Positions 1 through 8,200 of a stretch of 64,000 nucleotides of DNA are shown piece by piece. This DNA comes from Clostridia bacterium (lineage in GTDB: Bacteria; Bacillota; Clostridia; Lachnospirales; Lachnospiraceae), in contig QKJQ01000033.1 of the NCBI GenBank assembly GCA_003249225.1, positions 124,001-188,000 of the forward strand. Reading direction: 5' to 3'. The position numbers and the translations under genes are program-made. The notes under the pieces are model-generated. The model searched no databases and was not told the origin of the DNA. It was given only the letters and a program-made list of their open reading frames with translations. Positions within the stretch are counted from its first letter, which is position 1. Each line of letters starts with the position of its first letter.

Positions 1-217
1 CTCCTATCGTATAGCGAAAGACACCGCCAATCTCTCCCTGATCTGTTATACATAGATAACTTATCCCCTGACGTATGTCCTCTTCGATTAATTCACGGCT
101 TGGATACCCATTCACCCATTGTTTTGTATTGTTGTTCTCTATCATATAGTTTCTTGCTTTATCATAAATCTCCATGCATATATCTAATTCTTTCATTGTA
201 GTTTTTCTAATTACCAT
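1..217 (-). CDS. GNAT-like N-acetyltransferase, N-terminal fragment
   Basis: The gene is cut by the left window edge, so only about 72 N-terminal codons are visible. The start is the ATG at 217, preceded by a good GTGAGGAA ribosome binding site. The reading opens MVIRKTTMKELD and continues through a helix with a QWVNGYPS stretch to DQGEIGGVFRY. This looks like the first strand and helix pair of GNAT-fold acetyltransferases, where QW-x-GYP is a common early motif. The acetyl-CoA-binding motif lies outside the window, so the assignment rests on the N-terminus alone and the substrate is unknown. Confidence 0.65.
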   Translation of the reverse strand, partial: MVIRKTTMKELDICMEIYDKARNYMIENNNTKQWVNGYPSRELIEEDIRQGISYLCITDQGEIGGVFRYTIG

Positions 218-253
218 AGTTTCCTCACTCTATTCATTCGTTCTATAATTTAT

Positions 254-778
254 TTAATCCATTCCATACTGATCCAGCAGATGCTCTTTCCATTGCTTGC
301 ACAAAACTTCCAGAGACATTGCTGCATTTGCCGGTGAAGTAGACGGTAGTTTTACTGATGGAATATGATAGATTTCCTCCATATATTTTTTGTAGAGCTG
401 ATAGGATTTTTCACCATTCGTAAAAATTCTGATTTGCTTATCTTCTCTGTTATCAAAGCTTCCCAAAAGAATCGGTGTCAGATCATTTACTGTAACATTT
501 TTTATACTGGAGTCACCAGACCCTATAATATCACAGCTTGCGATTACATCCCACAGGGCAATGTGATTACGATGAAGCATTTCTTCTTTTTGAGGAATAC
601 TCTCCGGTATCTTCTCATCAAACACAAAGGCAAGTACTTTCCAAAATCTGTTTTGCGGATGATGATAAAAGAATCTGGCTTCTCTTGATTTTACCGATGG
701 AAATGAACCAAGAATAAGTATACTGCTGTCCTTGTCATAAAGTGGTGGTATCGGATGGTTTTCATGCTGATAATTCAT
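254..778 (-). CDS. DNA-deoxyinosine glycosylase (UDG superfamily, hypoxanthine-DNA glycosylase type)
   Basis: A 174-residue protein of the uracil-DNA glycosylase superfamily. It carries LGSFPS near residue 24, HPQNRFW near 40, ALWDVIASCD near 74 and LPSTSPANA near 144. This set fits the small hypoxanthine-DNA glycosylase family (UDG family 6), which removes deaminated adenine from DNA and starts base-excision repair. The length is normal for the family. The ATG at 778 has a GAAGGATG-type ribosome binding site and sits 5 bases after the stop of the HAD gene, suggesting co-transcription. Alternative: another UDG family with broader uracil specificity. Confidence 0.85.
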   Translation of the reverse strand: MNYQHENHPIPPLYDKDSSILILGSFPSVKSREARFFYHHPQNRFWKVLAFVFDEKIPESIPQKEEMLHRNHIALWDVIASCDIIGSGDSSIKNVTVNDLTPILLGSFDNREDKQIRIFTNGEKSYQLYKKYMEEIYHIPSVKLPSTSPANAAMSLEVLCKQWKEHLLDQYGMD

Positions 779-783
779 TTAAT

Positions 784-1452
784 TTACATCCTTCTGTTCT
801 CTTCGTCCAATTTCATAAAATAATGCCTTGTTTCAATCAGGGAATCCTGTATCGAACTGCATAACTCCTTCATCTCTTCCGTTGGCGGAAGCAGGTCAGG
901 AACCATGATTGGATGCAGTCTTGCTTTGTATGCGGAGCGGATACCATTATAAGAATCCTCAATCGCATAACAGTCTTCCGGATTGACATTCATATCACTG
1001 CAAATTTTCAGGTAGATATCGGGCTCTGGTTTGCTCTTTTCCACCATATCACCGCCTACGATAGATTCAAAATAACCTGCAAGATTCATCAATGTCAATT
1101 CTTCCATAATAATCTCTCTGCGTGTAGAAGAAGCCAGACCCAGTCTGTAATTTCCTGATTTCAGATAGTCAAGAAGCTCAAATACACCCGGTTTCAGAGG
1201 AACACCATGTTCTTTTATCTCCTGCCGCATACGTTTTCCTGATTCACTTCGAAACCAGTCGTATTCAAAATTTTCACCATAATAATTCAACATGATCTGT
1301 TTTGTTAATTCATTATTGGTTCCAATACAGGCATTCATAGCCTCTGTCATTCCTTCAATATTCTTTTCTTTTGCCAACATGACCCAGGTATCAACACATA
1401 ACTTCTCAGTATCAAATAAAATACCATCCATGTCAAATATTATAGTCTTCAT
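784..1452 (-). CDS. HAD-family phosphatase (beta-phosphoglucomutase-like)
   Basis: A 222-residue haloacid-dehalogenase-fold hydrolase. Motif I is DMDGILFDTE at residues 7-16, with Asp7 as nucleophile and Asp9 as acid/base. Motif II is LASSTRR near residue 105, motif III lies around KSKPEPDIY near 139, and motif IV is AIEDSYNGIRSA near 158. A helical cap is inserted after motif I, as in the PgmB/CbbY subgroup that acts on phosphosugars and similar small phosphates. Substrate cannot be read from sequence. The stop lies just before the glycosylase start and its own start is 4 bases after the APH-like gene, so three genes probably form one transcript. Confidence 0.85.
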   Translation of the reverse strand: MKTIIFDMDGILFDTEKLCVDTWVMLAKEKNIEGMTEAMNACIGTNNELTKQIMLNYYGENFEYDWFRSESGKRMRQEIKEHGVPLKPGVFELLDYLKSGNYRLGLASSTRREIIMEELTLMNLAGYFESIVGGDMVEKSKPEPDIYLKICSDMNVNPEDCYAIEDSYNGIRSAYKARLHPIMVPDLLPPTEEMKELCSSIQDSLIETRHYFMKLDEENRRM

Positions 1453-1456
1453 CGGC

Positions 1457-2389
1457 TCACTTCCTTTCGAACAGTTTGTTTGATTGTATTTTCAGATTTT
1501 GAACCTGTAATTCCAAGGCTTTCTCATTCGGTTTAACATCCGAATCATAATAATGCATAATCTCTGTGAAAACTTCGTAAAATGCCATTTTAGCTTCAAA
1601 ATTATCACTTACCACTGTTTTTGCTTTATACGTCTCTAAAAGTTTATATTCTTTTCCATTGGCATTCTTTAACTGATACAGGTCAAATTCAGGATCACCA
1701 TAGCAACACCCGTAAGGATCAATAATGGCTGTCATATGAAAGGTCTTATCATCGAGCAAAACATTCCACATATTATAATCCCCATGGATCAATGCTGCTT
1801 TTGTAATCGGAAGATAAAATATCCTGTCAAAATTATTGAATGCTTCCTGCACTGTAGTCATTATAAAATCATTGATTCTTTGTCTTGAATAAAGCTTTGT
1901 TGCTTTGTTCAGAATGCTTTCTGCTGTTCTTTTGTATTGATCACGCCAATCACATACAAAACTATCTGCATCAAGTTCTCCAAAACCTTCCGGATGATTC
2001 GTTGCATGAAGTTCAAGCAAAGCATCCGTCACCTCATCAGCGATCTGGCTTCGCAGCTTTGGATCATTTGGAAGGACATTTCCGCCATTTACCCCGTCAA
2101 CATATTCCATGATCAATGCATCGTGTGTGATATCGCGGTCTGCTTTATGAAGATAATGAACTGTAGGTACCTTCACATGAGAAGCTACTTTTAATGCTTC
2201 CAGCTGATTTTTTTCCTTCTTTGCTATATCTGGCTGTAAATACAGTTTTACAATAACAGTCTCTTGTTTATCCGGAAGCTCTGCTATGACTTTATAGACT
2301 CTTCCATAAAATCCGCCGCCCATGCATGTAATTTCAACGTCTTTTGTATCGTAAAATCTTTCAATTAATTTTTCTATTTCTTGTTCCAT
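1457..2389 (-). CDS. APH-family small-molecule phosphotransferase
   Basis: A 310-residue kinase-like protein of the aminoglycoside/choline phosphotransferase superfamily. A glycine-rich GGGFYGRVYKV loop occurs near residue 24, a lysine strand TVIVKLYL near 45, the catalytic loop LIHGDYNMWNVLLDD near 203, and the metal-binding AIIDPYGCCYGDPEFDLY near 223. These are the Brenner and DFG-equivalent motifs of APH enzymes. Nothing shows antibiotic resistance; a housekeeping role on a sugar, amino alcohol or amine is equally likely. The start at 2389 has an AGGAAAGGA ribosome binding site. It heads the cluster with the HAD and glycosylase genes. Confidence 0.8.
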   Translation of the reverse strand: MEQEIEKLIERFYDTKDVEITCMGGGFYGRVYKVIAELPDKQETVIVKLYLQPDIAKKEKNQLEALKVASHVKVPTVHYLHKADRDITHDALIMEYVDGVNGGNVLPNDPKLRSQIADEVTDALLELHATNHPEGFGELDADSFVCDWRDQYKRTAESILNKATKLYSRQRINDFIMTTVQEAFNNFDRIFYLPITKAALIHGDYNMWNVLLDDKTFHMTAIIDPYGCCYGDPEFDLYQLKNANGKEYKLLETYKAKTVVSDNFEAKMAFYEVFTEIMHYYDSDVKPNEKALELQVQNLKIQSNKLFERK

Positions 2390-2461
2390 AGCAGTCCTTT
2401 CTTCCTACCTCCATTATAACACCATCCCTTAGAAATGGAACAATTAAAATTTCCCCATTTA

Positions 2462-3196
2462 CTATTCTTTGATCTTCGAAAGTTCTTGTTCCATGTATTC
2501 TATCTCATTATTATATGTAGTAGGTCCATCGTGCCCAAGCATAAAATACGCAGCTTTTGTACTTTTAAGATAATTCAAAAAAGTTCTCACTCTCTCCTTG
2601 TCATATGTACCATTGTTATCATAATAATCTTCACCATCGGCATCTCCAAGAAAGATTACTTTTTCTTCTTTTACTTCAATGAAAACGGAATCTCTGCAGT
2701 GTGGACTATCCATCTCAAACAACCGACAGGTAAGACCTCCCAGAAAAAAACTCATCTCACCTTTTACCACAATGTCTCCTGTTACGACAGTAATATCGGA
2801 CAAGTTCTGATATTCTTCCTTAATACAGGTATCACAAAAATATATATCTTCACCTTTCTCAAGCCTTTTCTTCATGGCCTCGCTTGTCCATTCCCACTGT
2901 GAGACATTAATCAGATGTTTATGCGTTTTTTCTCCGGTTACTGTTTTTCCGTTTGTATACACCATACCAAAGGTATGATCCCAGTGCCAATGTGTTATTA
3001 TCGTAAACTCCGGTAATGGAAGGTTGTTCTTGTTCAATTCCTCATAAAACAAGTCAACATGCGCTTTAGAATTTCCGGCATCTATGGCAATCGAGAACCG
3101 GTCGCCTTTCACATAATACAAACAGGGACGGTCCGTTCTTTCTTCGGAGGGGAGATACCAGATACATTTTGAAAAATTAATTAATTTTGTATTCAT
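2462..3196 (-). CDS. Metallo-beta-lactamase-fold hydrolase
   Basis: A 244-residue metal-dependent hydrolase. The zinc motif THWHWDHTFG occurs near residue 78 (HxHxDH), followed by HCRDS near 157, FLGDADGEDYY near 173 and a late LGHDGP, which supply the remaining ligands. I use the ATG at 3196 because GAGGTGTCTC lies directly upstream; a longer reading from 3220 would add eight residues without a ribosome binding site. The start lies 10 bases inside the window beyond the stop of the HD-CHAP gene, so the two are translationally close (stop at 3205). Substrate unknown; the family includes thioesterases, lactonases and phosphodiesterases. Confidence 0.8.
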   Translation of the reverse strand: MNTKLINFSKCIWYLPSEERTDRPCLYYVKGDRFSIAIDAGNSKAHVDLFYEELNKNNLPLPEFTIITHWHWDHTFGMVYTNGKTVTGEKTHKHLINVSQWEWTSEAMKKRLEKGEDIYFCDTCIKEEYQNLSDITVVTGDIVVKGEMSFFLGGLTCRLFEMDSPHCRDSVFIEVKEEKVIFLGDADGEDYYDNNGTYDKERVRTFLNYLKSTKAAYFMLGHDGPTTYNNEIEYMEQELSKIKE

Positions 3197-3204
3197 GAGA
3201 CACC

Positions 3205-4305
3205 TCATTTCTGAAAACAACTGATATAATTATACTTTCCATTGTTATACTTATATTTTTCATGAATTCTAACATAACAACCTATTGTTTTATCAATGGG
3301 TCTCTCGATAATTCCAGAACAATTGGAATTATCGGCATTTCCTTCCGCAACAAGGATCGTGCTGTCTTTTACTTCATAAATAATTCCTATATGATCGTAC
3401 CAGGGAAGTAACGCATTGTTATGACTGCCTGAAGGTATTCGGTTGTAAATAACAATATCACCTTTTTCAGGTCGCGCAACATCTTGTGCCATAATACAAA
3501 ATCCTTCATGTTTCGCCCAGTCGAACCAGGCATCAACCCCTGTAAACCGGCTAAGTACATTCGGTATCCGGATCGGTATCTCAAGACCGCAGCTTCTGCA
3601 GCAATGATATACGAAAGCTGCACCCCAGTTGCTGTACATTTCATCGTAGATCGTTTCATCGGTGAAGTATCTTATTATTGTAAAATAGTCTTTCTCTGTT
3701 CTTTCTCCCTTTATCCCCTTGCTTGCAAGTGAAAAAGCATATTCAGCCAATGCGTTTCTGGAAAATGCAACGACTTTTATTTCTTCTGGTACCATCGTAC
3801 TCTTTGGAATATCTTTTTGTATGCTGCTTGGAAGAATTCGCAGATCAAAGGTCAGATTTTCAATTCTTTTTCTTGAATTGGCAGGATAATATAAATTTCC
3901 ATTTTCCCAAAAAGGATAAAGAATATCTGCATCCTTTAACAGTTCTTCATACACTCCATGTGTAATATCAAGATCATCATGATGGAAAATTGCCGAACAA
4001 ATCAAGGTCTGCTCCTGCAGGGTAAATAGTTTAAGATTTTTCAGAACGGCACGGATCATTTCAGCTCCGCTCGCCGCATGACAGCAGTAGGAATCTACCT
4101 GATACGCATAAAGATCGTGAAGAAGTCCGCTAATATAAGCAACTTCTGTGTTTAGTCCTCTTTTGCCTGCCAACATGGAGCACATGGATGCTACACCATA
4201 CGAATGACTGTATGCTTTCCATTTTTTATCTTCCTCAACGGTTTCTGATATTATTCTATTAAAATAATCCTTCACTGTTTGTATTTTGTCCACAATTATC
4301 TCCAT
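3205..4305 (-). CDS. HD-domain protein fused to a CHAP-like domain that lacks the catalytic cysteine
   Basis: A 366-residue two-domain protein. Residues 20-150 form an HD phosphohydrolase domain: SHSYG near 33, LLHDLYAY near 63, IFHHDD near 106 and a later KDADIL give the H-HD-D metal set. Residues 215-350 resemble a CHAP/NlpC-type amidase: NWGAAFVYHCC near 230, GVDAWFDWA, RPEKGDIVIYN and DHIGIIYEV, ending in a conserved VRIHEKY. In active CHAP enzymes the first motif is usually WCAAFV; here the codon is GGT, giving Gly in place of the nucleophile. No signal peptide is visible, so it is probably cytoplasmic. It is followed directly by the metallo-beta-lactamase-fold gene. Function unknown. 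Confidence 0.65.
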   Translation of the reverse strand: MEIIVDKIQTVKDYFNRIISETVEEDKKWKAYSHSYGVASMCSMLAGKRGLNTEVAYISGLLHDLYAYQVDSYCCHAASGAEMIRAVLKNLKLFTLQEQTLICSAIFHHDDLDITHGVYEELLKDADILYPFWENGNLYYPANSRKRIENLTFDLRILPSSIQKDIPKSTMVPEEIKVVAFSRNALAEYAFSLASKGIKGERTEKDYFTIIRYFTDETIYDEMYSNWGAAFVYHCCRSCGLEIPIRIPNVLSRFTGVDAWFDWAKHEGFCIMAQDVARPEKGDIVIYNRIPSGSHNNALLPWYDHIGIIYEVKDSTILVAEGNADNSNCSGIIERPIDKTIGCYVRIHEKYKYNNGKYNYISCFQK

Positions 4306-4412
4306 CCTTCTTGTAAAATGTATGGCTTTAAAATAACGTCTTATATTATCCTACTATATTTTACAATGAAATTCCAGTGAAGATTTATTGTTTAGAAATT
4401 GAAAAATACTCG

Positions 4413-4465
4413 AATAAAAATACACCTTTGAATTTTAGCTATTAAGCTACTATTCAAAGGTGTAT
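4413..4465 (-). terminator. Rho-independent terminator of the LPXTG-like gene
   Basis: A perfect 14-bp stem, ATACACCTTTGAAT at 4420-4433 and its complement at 4452-4465, is followed on the minus strand by a T-rich tail. It lies 18 bases downstream of the stop at 4483. Confidence 0.9.
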
Positions 4466-4482
4466 GATTGTTTACCTGTAAA

Positions 4483-5091
4483 TTAGATTACATGACGGCG
4501 CTTTAATAATACGCCACCAGCTGCAACAAGACATAAACCAGCTGCAAAGAAAAGAACAGTATCAGCAGTTCCGGTCTGTGGAAGTGCATCACCTGTAGCA
4601 GCCGCTGCTGCTGGAACTGCACCTGCGGAGTAAAGAACGGCTCCGTCAGCGCCAAGTAATTCAATACCATCGATTGTCATGTCACCGCCCCAAGCCTGAA
4701 GCCAAGCCTGTGCCCATGTGTCATCTGCCGTAAATAATGCTGTGTCAGACAGATACTTAATAACACCGGACTCATCGTAAACAATTGGTTTTTCGCCAGA
4801 TGCCTTGCCCCATTCGATGGAAAGCCAGCCAGTTGATGTGGAGTTAAATCCAACACCGCCGCCCATCCATGTCTCTGCATCGGCCATCTGTGCAGCATCA
4901 GGTGTCGTATAGAATGTTACCCCATAAACATCCGTATAAGCTACACCAGTCAGTGAAATATCAAGAACCCCACCTGCAAAAGCAGCATCTGTAAAATTAT
5001 CAGTCGCTGCAGCTTTAACAGTCATATTGCTCATACCTACAACCAGAGCAAACGCTACTAAAAATGAAACAATTTTGCCAAACTTTTTCAT
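4483..5091 (-). CDS. Secreted LPXTG-type cell-wall-anchored protein
   Basis: A 202-residue surface protein. It begins with MKKFGKIVSFLVAFALVVG, a typical signal peptide ending near NMTVKAAA. The mature part is rich in Asp, Gly, Ala and Trp (ETWMGGGVGF, WLSIEWGK, WAQAWLQAWGGD), suggesting a small beta-sandwich. The C-terminus has DALPQTGT, a hydrophobic segment and KRRH, which is a sortase sorting signal. The ATG at 5091 is 9 bases after AGGAGG; a TTG three codons upstream has no proper spacing. No sortase is present in this window. The binding domain is not recognised. Confidence 0.8.
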   Translation of the reverse strand: MKKFGKIVSFLVAFALVVGMSNMTVKAAATDNFTDAAFAGGVLDISLTGVAYTDVYGVTFYTTPDAAQMADAETWMGGGVGFNSTSTGWLSIEWGKASGEKPIVYDESGVIKYLSDTALFTADDTWAQAWLQAWGGDMTIDGIELLGADGAVLYSAGAVPAAAAATGDALPQTGTADTVLFFAAGLCLVAAGGVLLKRRHVI

Positions 5092-5123
5092 AAGTAACAA
5101 CCTCCTGCTTTTAAGATATTATA

Positions 5124-5152
5124 ATTATAGCAAGAAATCATTTTTGCGTAAA
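5124..5152 (-). promoter_or_regulatory. Sigma-A promoter of the LPXTG-like gene
   Basis: On the minus strand a -35 element TTTACG (5147-5152) and a -10 element TATAAT (5124-5129) are separated by 17 bases. It lies 32 bases upstream of the chosen start. Confidence 0.65.
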
Positions 5153-5201
5153 TATCACTATATCCCATATTTTTTTTAAGTTTTTATTGATTTTGTACAT
5201 C

Positions 5202-5252
5202 GTTTGCACCATTATGCACTATTTTTCGCTATTGTTTGCACGATTCATGCAC
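5202..5252. repeat. Four helically phased TGCAC elements upstream of the LPXTG-like gene
   Basis: TGCAC occurs at 5205, 5215, 5237 and 5248 in the same orientation, with start-to-start steps of 10, 22 and 11 bases. They form two related blocks, each beginning GTTTGCAC. The cluster lies about 50-100 bases upstream of the -35 box, where an activator or repressor could bind. No regulator can be named. Confidence 0.4.
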
Positions 5253-5271
5253 AAAGGCATATAATTGCAGG

Positions 5272-6084
5272 TTAATCATTCATACCAAGACCATCGAAAA
5301 TCTTAGCTTTGTATTTCTCGATTCTTGAAGTTTTTGTTGCCGATTGTTTGGCTCCGCTAAAGAAAATGACGTAAGCTCTCTGCCGCCCTGGCGTTAATGC
5401 ATAAAAAGCTGCTTTAAATGCAGGATCCTTATCAAATTCAAATTGAAGTTCATCGAAAATGACCAAATCTTCCTTCTTTCTCACTGGCACCTTCAGACCG
5501 GCTTTTTCAATCTCAACAGCTTCCATTAAATATTCTTTGATCTCTTTTTCCTGTGAGATTATCTCCTCCATCGATGTAAACCGAAACTGTCTTCCAGCCT
5601 GCATATTTTCCGTAAGCTGAAGAAGTAATGATTTTTTATCCTTCAAGAGTGAACCTTTCATAAACGTAAGCGCAATATAGTTTTTAAATCCGCCTATAAT
5701 TGCTATGTTCTTACCTTCATGGATGTAACAGGGCTGTCCCCATTTCAGGTCTTCATCAAGCCCGGTAGAAAGACAAATTTCACGAAGTTTGACATGTTCA
5801 TCATACCAGAGATCAATGTGCTCAAGAAATGCATCGATCAAAGGATTTCTATTACTCAAAGGATTATATTCGCCCAGATTATTTATTTTATCAAAGAATT
5901 CTTCTTTTGTATCACATAAGGTAAAAACGCCATTTAAGAACCCATATACTTTTCCGTTCAGCTCCGGATTCTTTTTTGAACACTTTCCAATGCATCCTAC
6001 TTTTGCCTTTCCGATACCTTTTAACTCTTCAACATCAAATCCGGAACAATAAGAACATACCTCAACCTTTGCTTTTTGATTCAT
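5272..6084 (-). CDS. DUF1450-like cysteine domain fused to a YdeI/DUF1801-type domain
   Basis: A 270-residue protein. Residues 1-70 hold CSYC near 9, GCIGKC near 31, GKVYGFLNGVFTLC near 42 and KEEFFDKI, a cysteine pattern resembling DUF1450 (thioredoxin-like ferredoxin fold). Residues 75-265 look like the YdeI/OmpD-associated family: LDEDLKWGQPCY, IAIIGGFKNYIALTFMKG and the terminal LTPGRQRAYVIFFSGAKQ with a basic tail KTSRIEKYKAKI. Those proteins are small soluble proteins of uncertain function. The start at 6084 follows GGGAGGACTTATTT; the longer upstream reading lacks a ribosome binding site. It lies 23 bases after the GGDEF-EAL gene. The fusion itself is uncommon to my knowledge. Confidence 0.65.
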   Translation of the reverse strand: MNQKAKVEVCSYCSGFDVEELKGIGKAKVGCIGKCSKKNPELNGKVYGFLNGVFTLCDTKEEFFDKINNLGEYNPLSNRNPLIDAFLEHIDLWYDEHVKLREICLSTGLDEDLKWGQPCYIHEGKNIAIIGGFKNYIALTFMKGSLLKDKKSLLLQLTENMQAGRQFRFTSMEEIISQEKEIKEYLMEAVEIEKAGLKVPVRKKEDLVIFDELQFEFDKDPAFKAAFYALTPGRQRAYVIFFSGAKQSATKTSRIEKYKAKIFDGLGMND

Positions 6085-6107
6085 AAATAAGTCCTCCCTT
6101 CGATTGT

Positions 6108-7481
6108 TCAAGTATTGTTTGCAGCAACCAGCATAAAAAATTCTGTTACAGGCATCGGACGATAATAAAGATAGCCCTGACATACATTGCAACCACATTC
6201 CAGTAGAAAGTCCGACTGTTCTGTAGTTTCAACACCTTCTGCTATTATCTTCATATCCAGTTCCTTAATCAGTGCTATAATTCTCTTGATTATTGTCTTA
6301 CTTTTATTCGTTCTTATATCACTTAAAAAAATACGATCGATCTTAATCTCATCAATCGGTTCATCTTTGAGCATATTAAGTGAAGAATAACCAGATCCAA
6401 AATCATCCATAGATATAAGAAATCCCTTTCTCTGCAATGAATGCAACTTGGAAAAAAGCAATTCTGCATTCTCCGTAAAAGCACTTTCTGTCAATTCCAG
6501 TACAATCATTGAGGGATCTATGTCATATTGTTTTACAAGATTATATAGATATTCTTCAAAATCAGAACGAAACACATGAAGCCGTGAAACATTCAGGGAT
6601 ATGGGAACAATCAGATTCTTATTATCTAGCTGGTTCCTCAAATTCAGAAAAACCTGCTCCCATATATAATTATCAACTTTTATAATATATCCACTTTTTT
6701 CTAGTATTGGAATAAAATCCGAGGGTGAAATATATCCATCCACCGGATGATTCCAGCGAAGTAAAGCTTCACCGCCAACAATTCTTTTTGTTCTCACTTC
6801 AACTTTGGGCTGAACAAAGACTTCCAGCTGTTTTCCTTTTAAGGCCTGCAGGATTTCATTCTCTATTTTTTTTTCATAAAGGAGCTGCTGGCGCATGTCT
6901 TCATCATAAAAAGCATAACTTGAAAAAATCTTTCCCTTAACTGTCTGTAACGCAAGATTTGCATAATCTGACAGTAAGGAAACATCCATACCCATCTCTT
7001 GCTTGCAGATTCCAAAAGCCGGTAGTATCTTACACTGAATTTGAAAGTTTTCAATCTTGTCATTTATCTCTGTAACGATACGTATAAGTTCTTCCTCTGT
7101 TTTATACGGTGTTAAAAGTTGAAACGTATCTGCCCGAAGATGTCCAATTACAGTCACTTCGCTTTCATACGCCCGAAAACAATCGGCTATAAACTTTAAT
7201 AAAATATCTCCTGTTGTTCGTCCACAAAACTCATTAACAGTTTTAAAACGGTATATATCCAGCCGAATTAATGCATATTGTAAATCAGAATGCTCCCGAA
7301 TGCACTCATTTGCTTTATAAAAAAAAGGAGCTGTCCCATAAAGACCTGTTAGCGTAATTCTTTCATTCTCGGAATTCCGATCCGCCATTTTCTTTAAGGA
7401 ATATAAATACAGCTCATCACGTCCTTCTTCTGATGCCATAGGAGAAGGTGCAAATTCTTTTTGCCCATTTAAGCGATCCAT
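6108..7481 (-). CDS. c-di-GMP phosphodiesterase: degenerate GGDEF plus intact EAL
   Basis: A 457-residue cytoplasmic signalling protein with no membrane segment. Residues about 45-200 have the diguanylate cyclase fold, but the GGDEF signature reads LRADTF, so synthesis of c-di-GMP is unlikely. Residues about 210-450 are an EAL domain with GEALLRW, SLNVSR, ELTES, MDDFGSGYSSL, IKIDR, AEGVET and CQGYLYYRP; the metal and catalytic residues look complete. The likely activity is c-di-GMP hydrolysis, with the GGDEF part possibly a GTP sensor. The start at 7481 follows GGAGGTATT. No separate input domain is visible, apart from a short N-terminal helix region. Confidence 0.85.
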   Translation of the reverse strand: MDRLNGQKEFAPSPMASEEGRDELYLYSLKKMADRNSENERITLTGLYGTAPFFYKANECIREHSDLQYALIRLDIYRFKTVNEFCGRTTGDILLKFIADCFRAYESEVTVIGHLRADTFQLLTPYKTEEELIRIVTEINDKIENFQIQCKILPAFGICKQEMGMDVSLLSDYANLALQTVKGKIFSSYAFYDEDMRQQLLYEKKIENEILQALKGKQLEVFVQPKVEVRTKRIVGGEALLRWNHPVDGYISPSDFIPILEKSGYIIKVDNYIWEQVFLNLRNQLDNKNLIVPISLNVSRLHVFRSDFEEYLYNLVKQYDIDPSMIVLELTESAFTENAELLFSKLHSLQRKGFLISMDDFGSGYSSLNMLKDEPIDEIKIDRIFLSDIRTNKSKTIIKRIIALIKELDMKIIAEGVETTEQSDFLLECGCNVCQGYLYYRPMPVTEFFMLVAANNT

Positions 7482-7532
7482 AATACCTCCATTCAAGAAT
7501 TAGACATATTATCTAGCTCAGGTTACAATATA

Positions 7533-7561
7533 ATCTTATCATAGAATATACTGAATTACAA
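7533..7561 (-). promoter_or_regulatory. Putative sigma-A promoter of the GGDEF-EAL gene
   Basis: Minus-strand TTGTAA (7556-7561), a 17-base spacer and TAAGAT (7533-7538) lie about 52 bases upstream of the start at 7481. Confidence 0.45.
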
Positions 7562-7709
7562 TAAACTGCTCTTTCCTATGGATATTCGTGTCTGGAGGAT
7601 TTTTTTGAATTTATTAAAGCATATAAGATAAATCATCAGCAGATTTCATTCTTATTCAACTTTTATAAAAATGGTGGCTTTTGCATAACTGCTCTAGAAA
7701 AAACCGAAG

Positions 7710-8189
7710 TCATTTATGGTACGGTTCACCCTGTATGATACGGAACGCTCTATAAATCTGCTCTAATAATATGACACGCATCAGCTGATGTGGGAATGTC
7801 ATCTTGGAAAAACTTAGCAAACTGTCTGCTTTTTTTATGACAGCATCACAAAGTCCAAGTGATCCCCCAATAATAAATGTAACATCTGAGGACCCATTCA
7901 CCCCAAGCATACGTATTGACTCAGCGAATTCCTCTGATGTAAATTGTTTGCCTTCGATTGCCAGAACAAAAAGATACGATCCTTCCCTGTAATTCTTTAA
8001 GATACGTTCTGCTTCTTTCTCTTTAATCTTTTCTTCCTCAGCCGGGCTGGCCTGATCTGGTGTCTTTTCATCTGCAACCTCAACAATATCAAGTTTGCAA
8101 TACCTTGAAAGCCGCTTGCTGTATTCCTGAATTGCAGATACAAGATACTTTTCTTTGATTTTCCCGACACTAATAATCTTTATATTCAA
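7710..8189 (-). CDS. rlmH: 23S rRNA (pseudouridine-1915-N3)-methyltransferase RlmH
   Basis: A 159-residue SPOUT-class methyltransferase acting on helix 69 of 23S rRNA in the assembled ribosome, using S-adenosylmethionine. The N-terminus ISVGKIKEKYL, the trefoil-knot motifs FVLAIEG and FIIGGSLGL, MTFPHQLMRVILLEQIYRAF and the terminal PYHK are diagnostic. Length is exactly that of the family. The start codon is TTG at 8189, preceded by GAGGATACCGG; no in-frame ATG fits the family start. A seven-codon open frame (ATG AAA GAA ...) ends across the TTG and derives from an upstream 27-bp duplication. Confidence 0.95.
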   Translation of the reverse strand: MNIKIISVGKIKEKYLVSAIQEYSKRLSRYCKLDIVEVADEKTPDQASPAEEEKIKEKEAERILKNYREGSYLFVLAIEGKQFTSEEFAESIRMLGVNGSSDVTFIIGGSLGLCDAVIKKADSLLSFSKMTFPHQLMRVILLEQIYRAFRIIQGEPYHK

Positions 8190-8200
8190 CCGGTATCCTC

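Noticed and set aside
1457-2389. Aminoglycoside resistance gene
   Set aside because: Only general APH-superfamily motifs are seen, and the context is housekeeping; no evidence for a drug substrate.
2435-2902. Plus-strand open frame of 155 codons
   Set aside because: Antisense to the metallo-beta-lactamase-fold gene; Phe/Ile-rich translation typical of a shadow frame.
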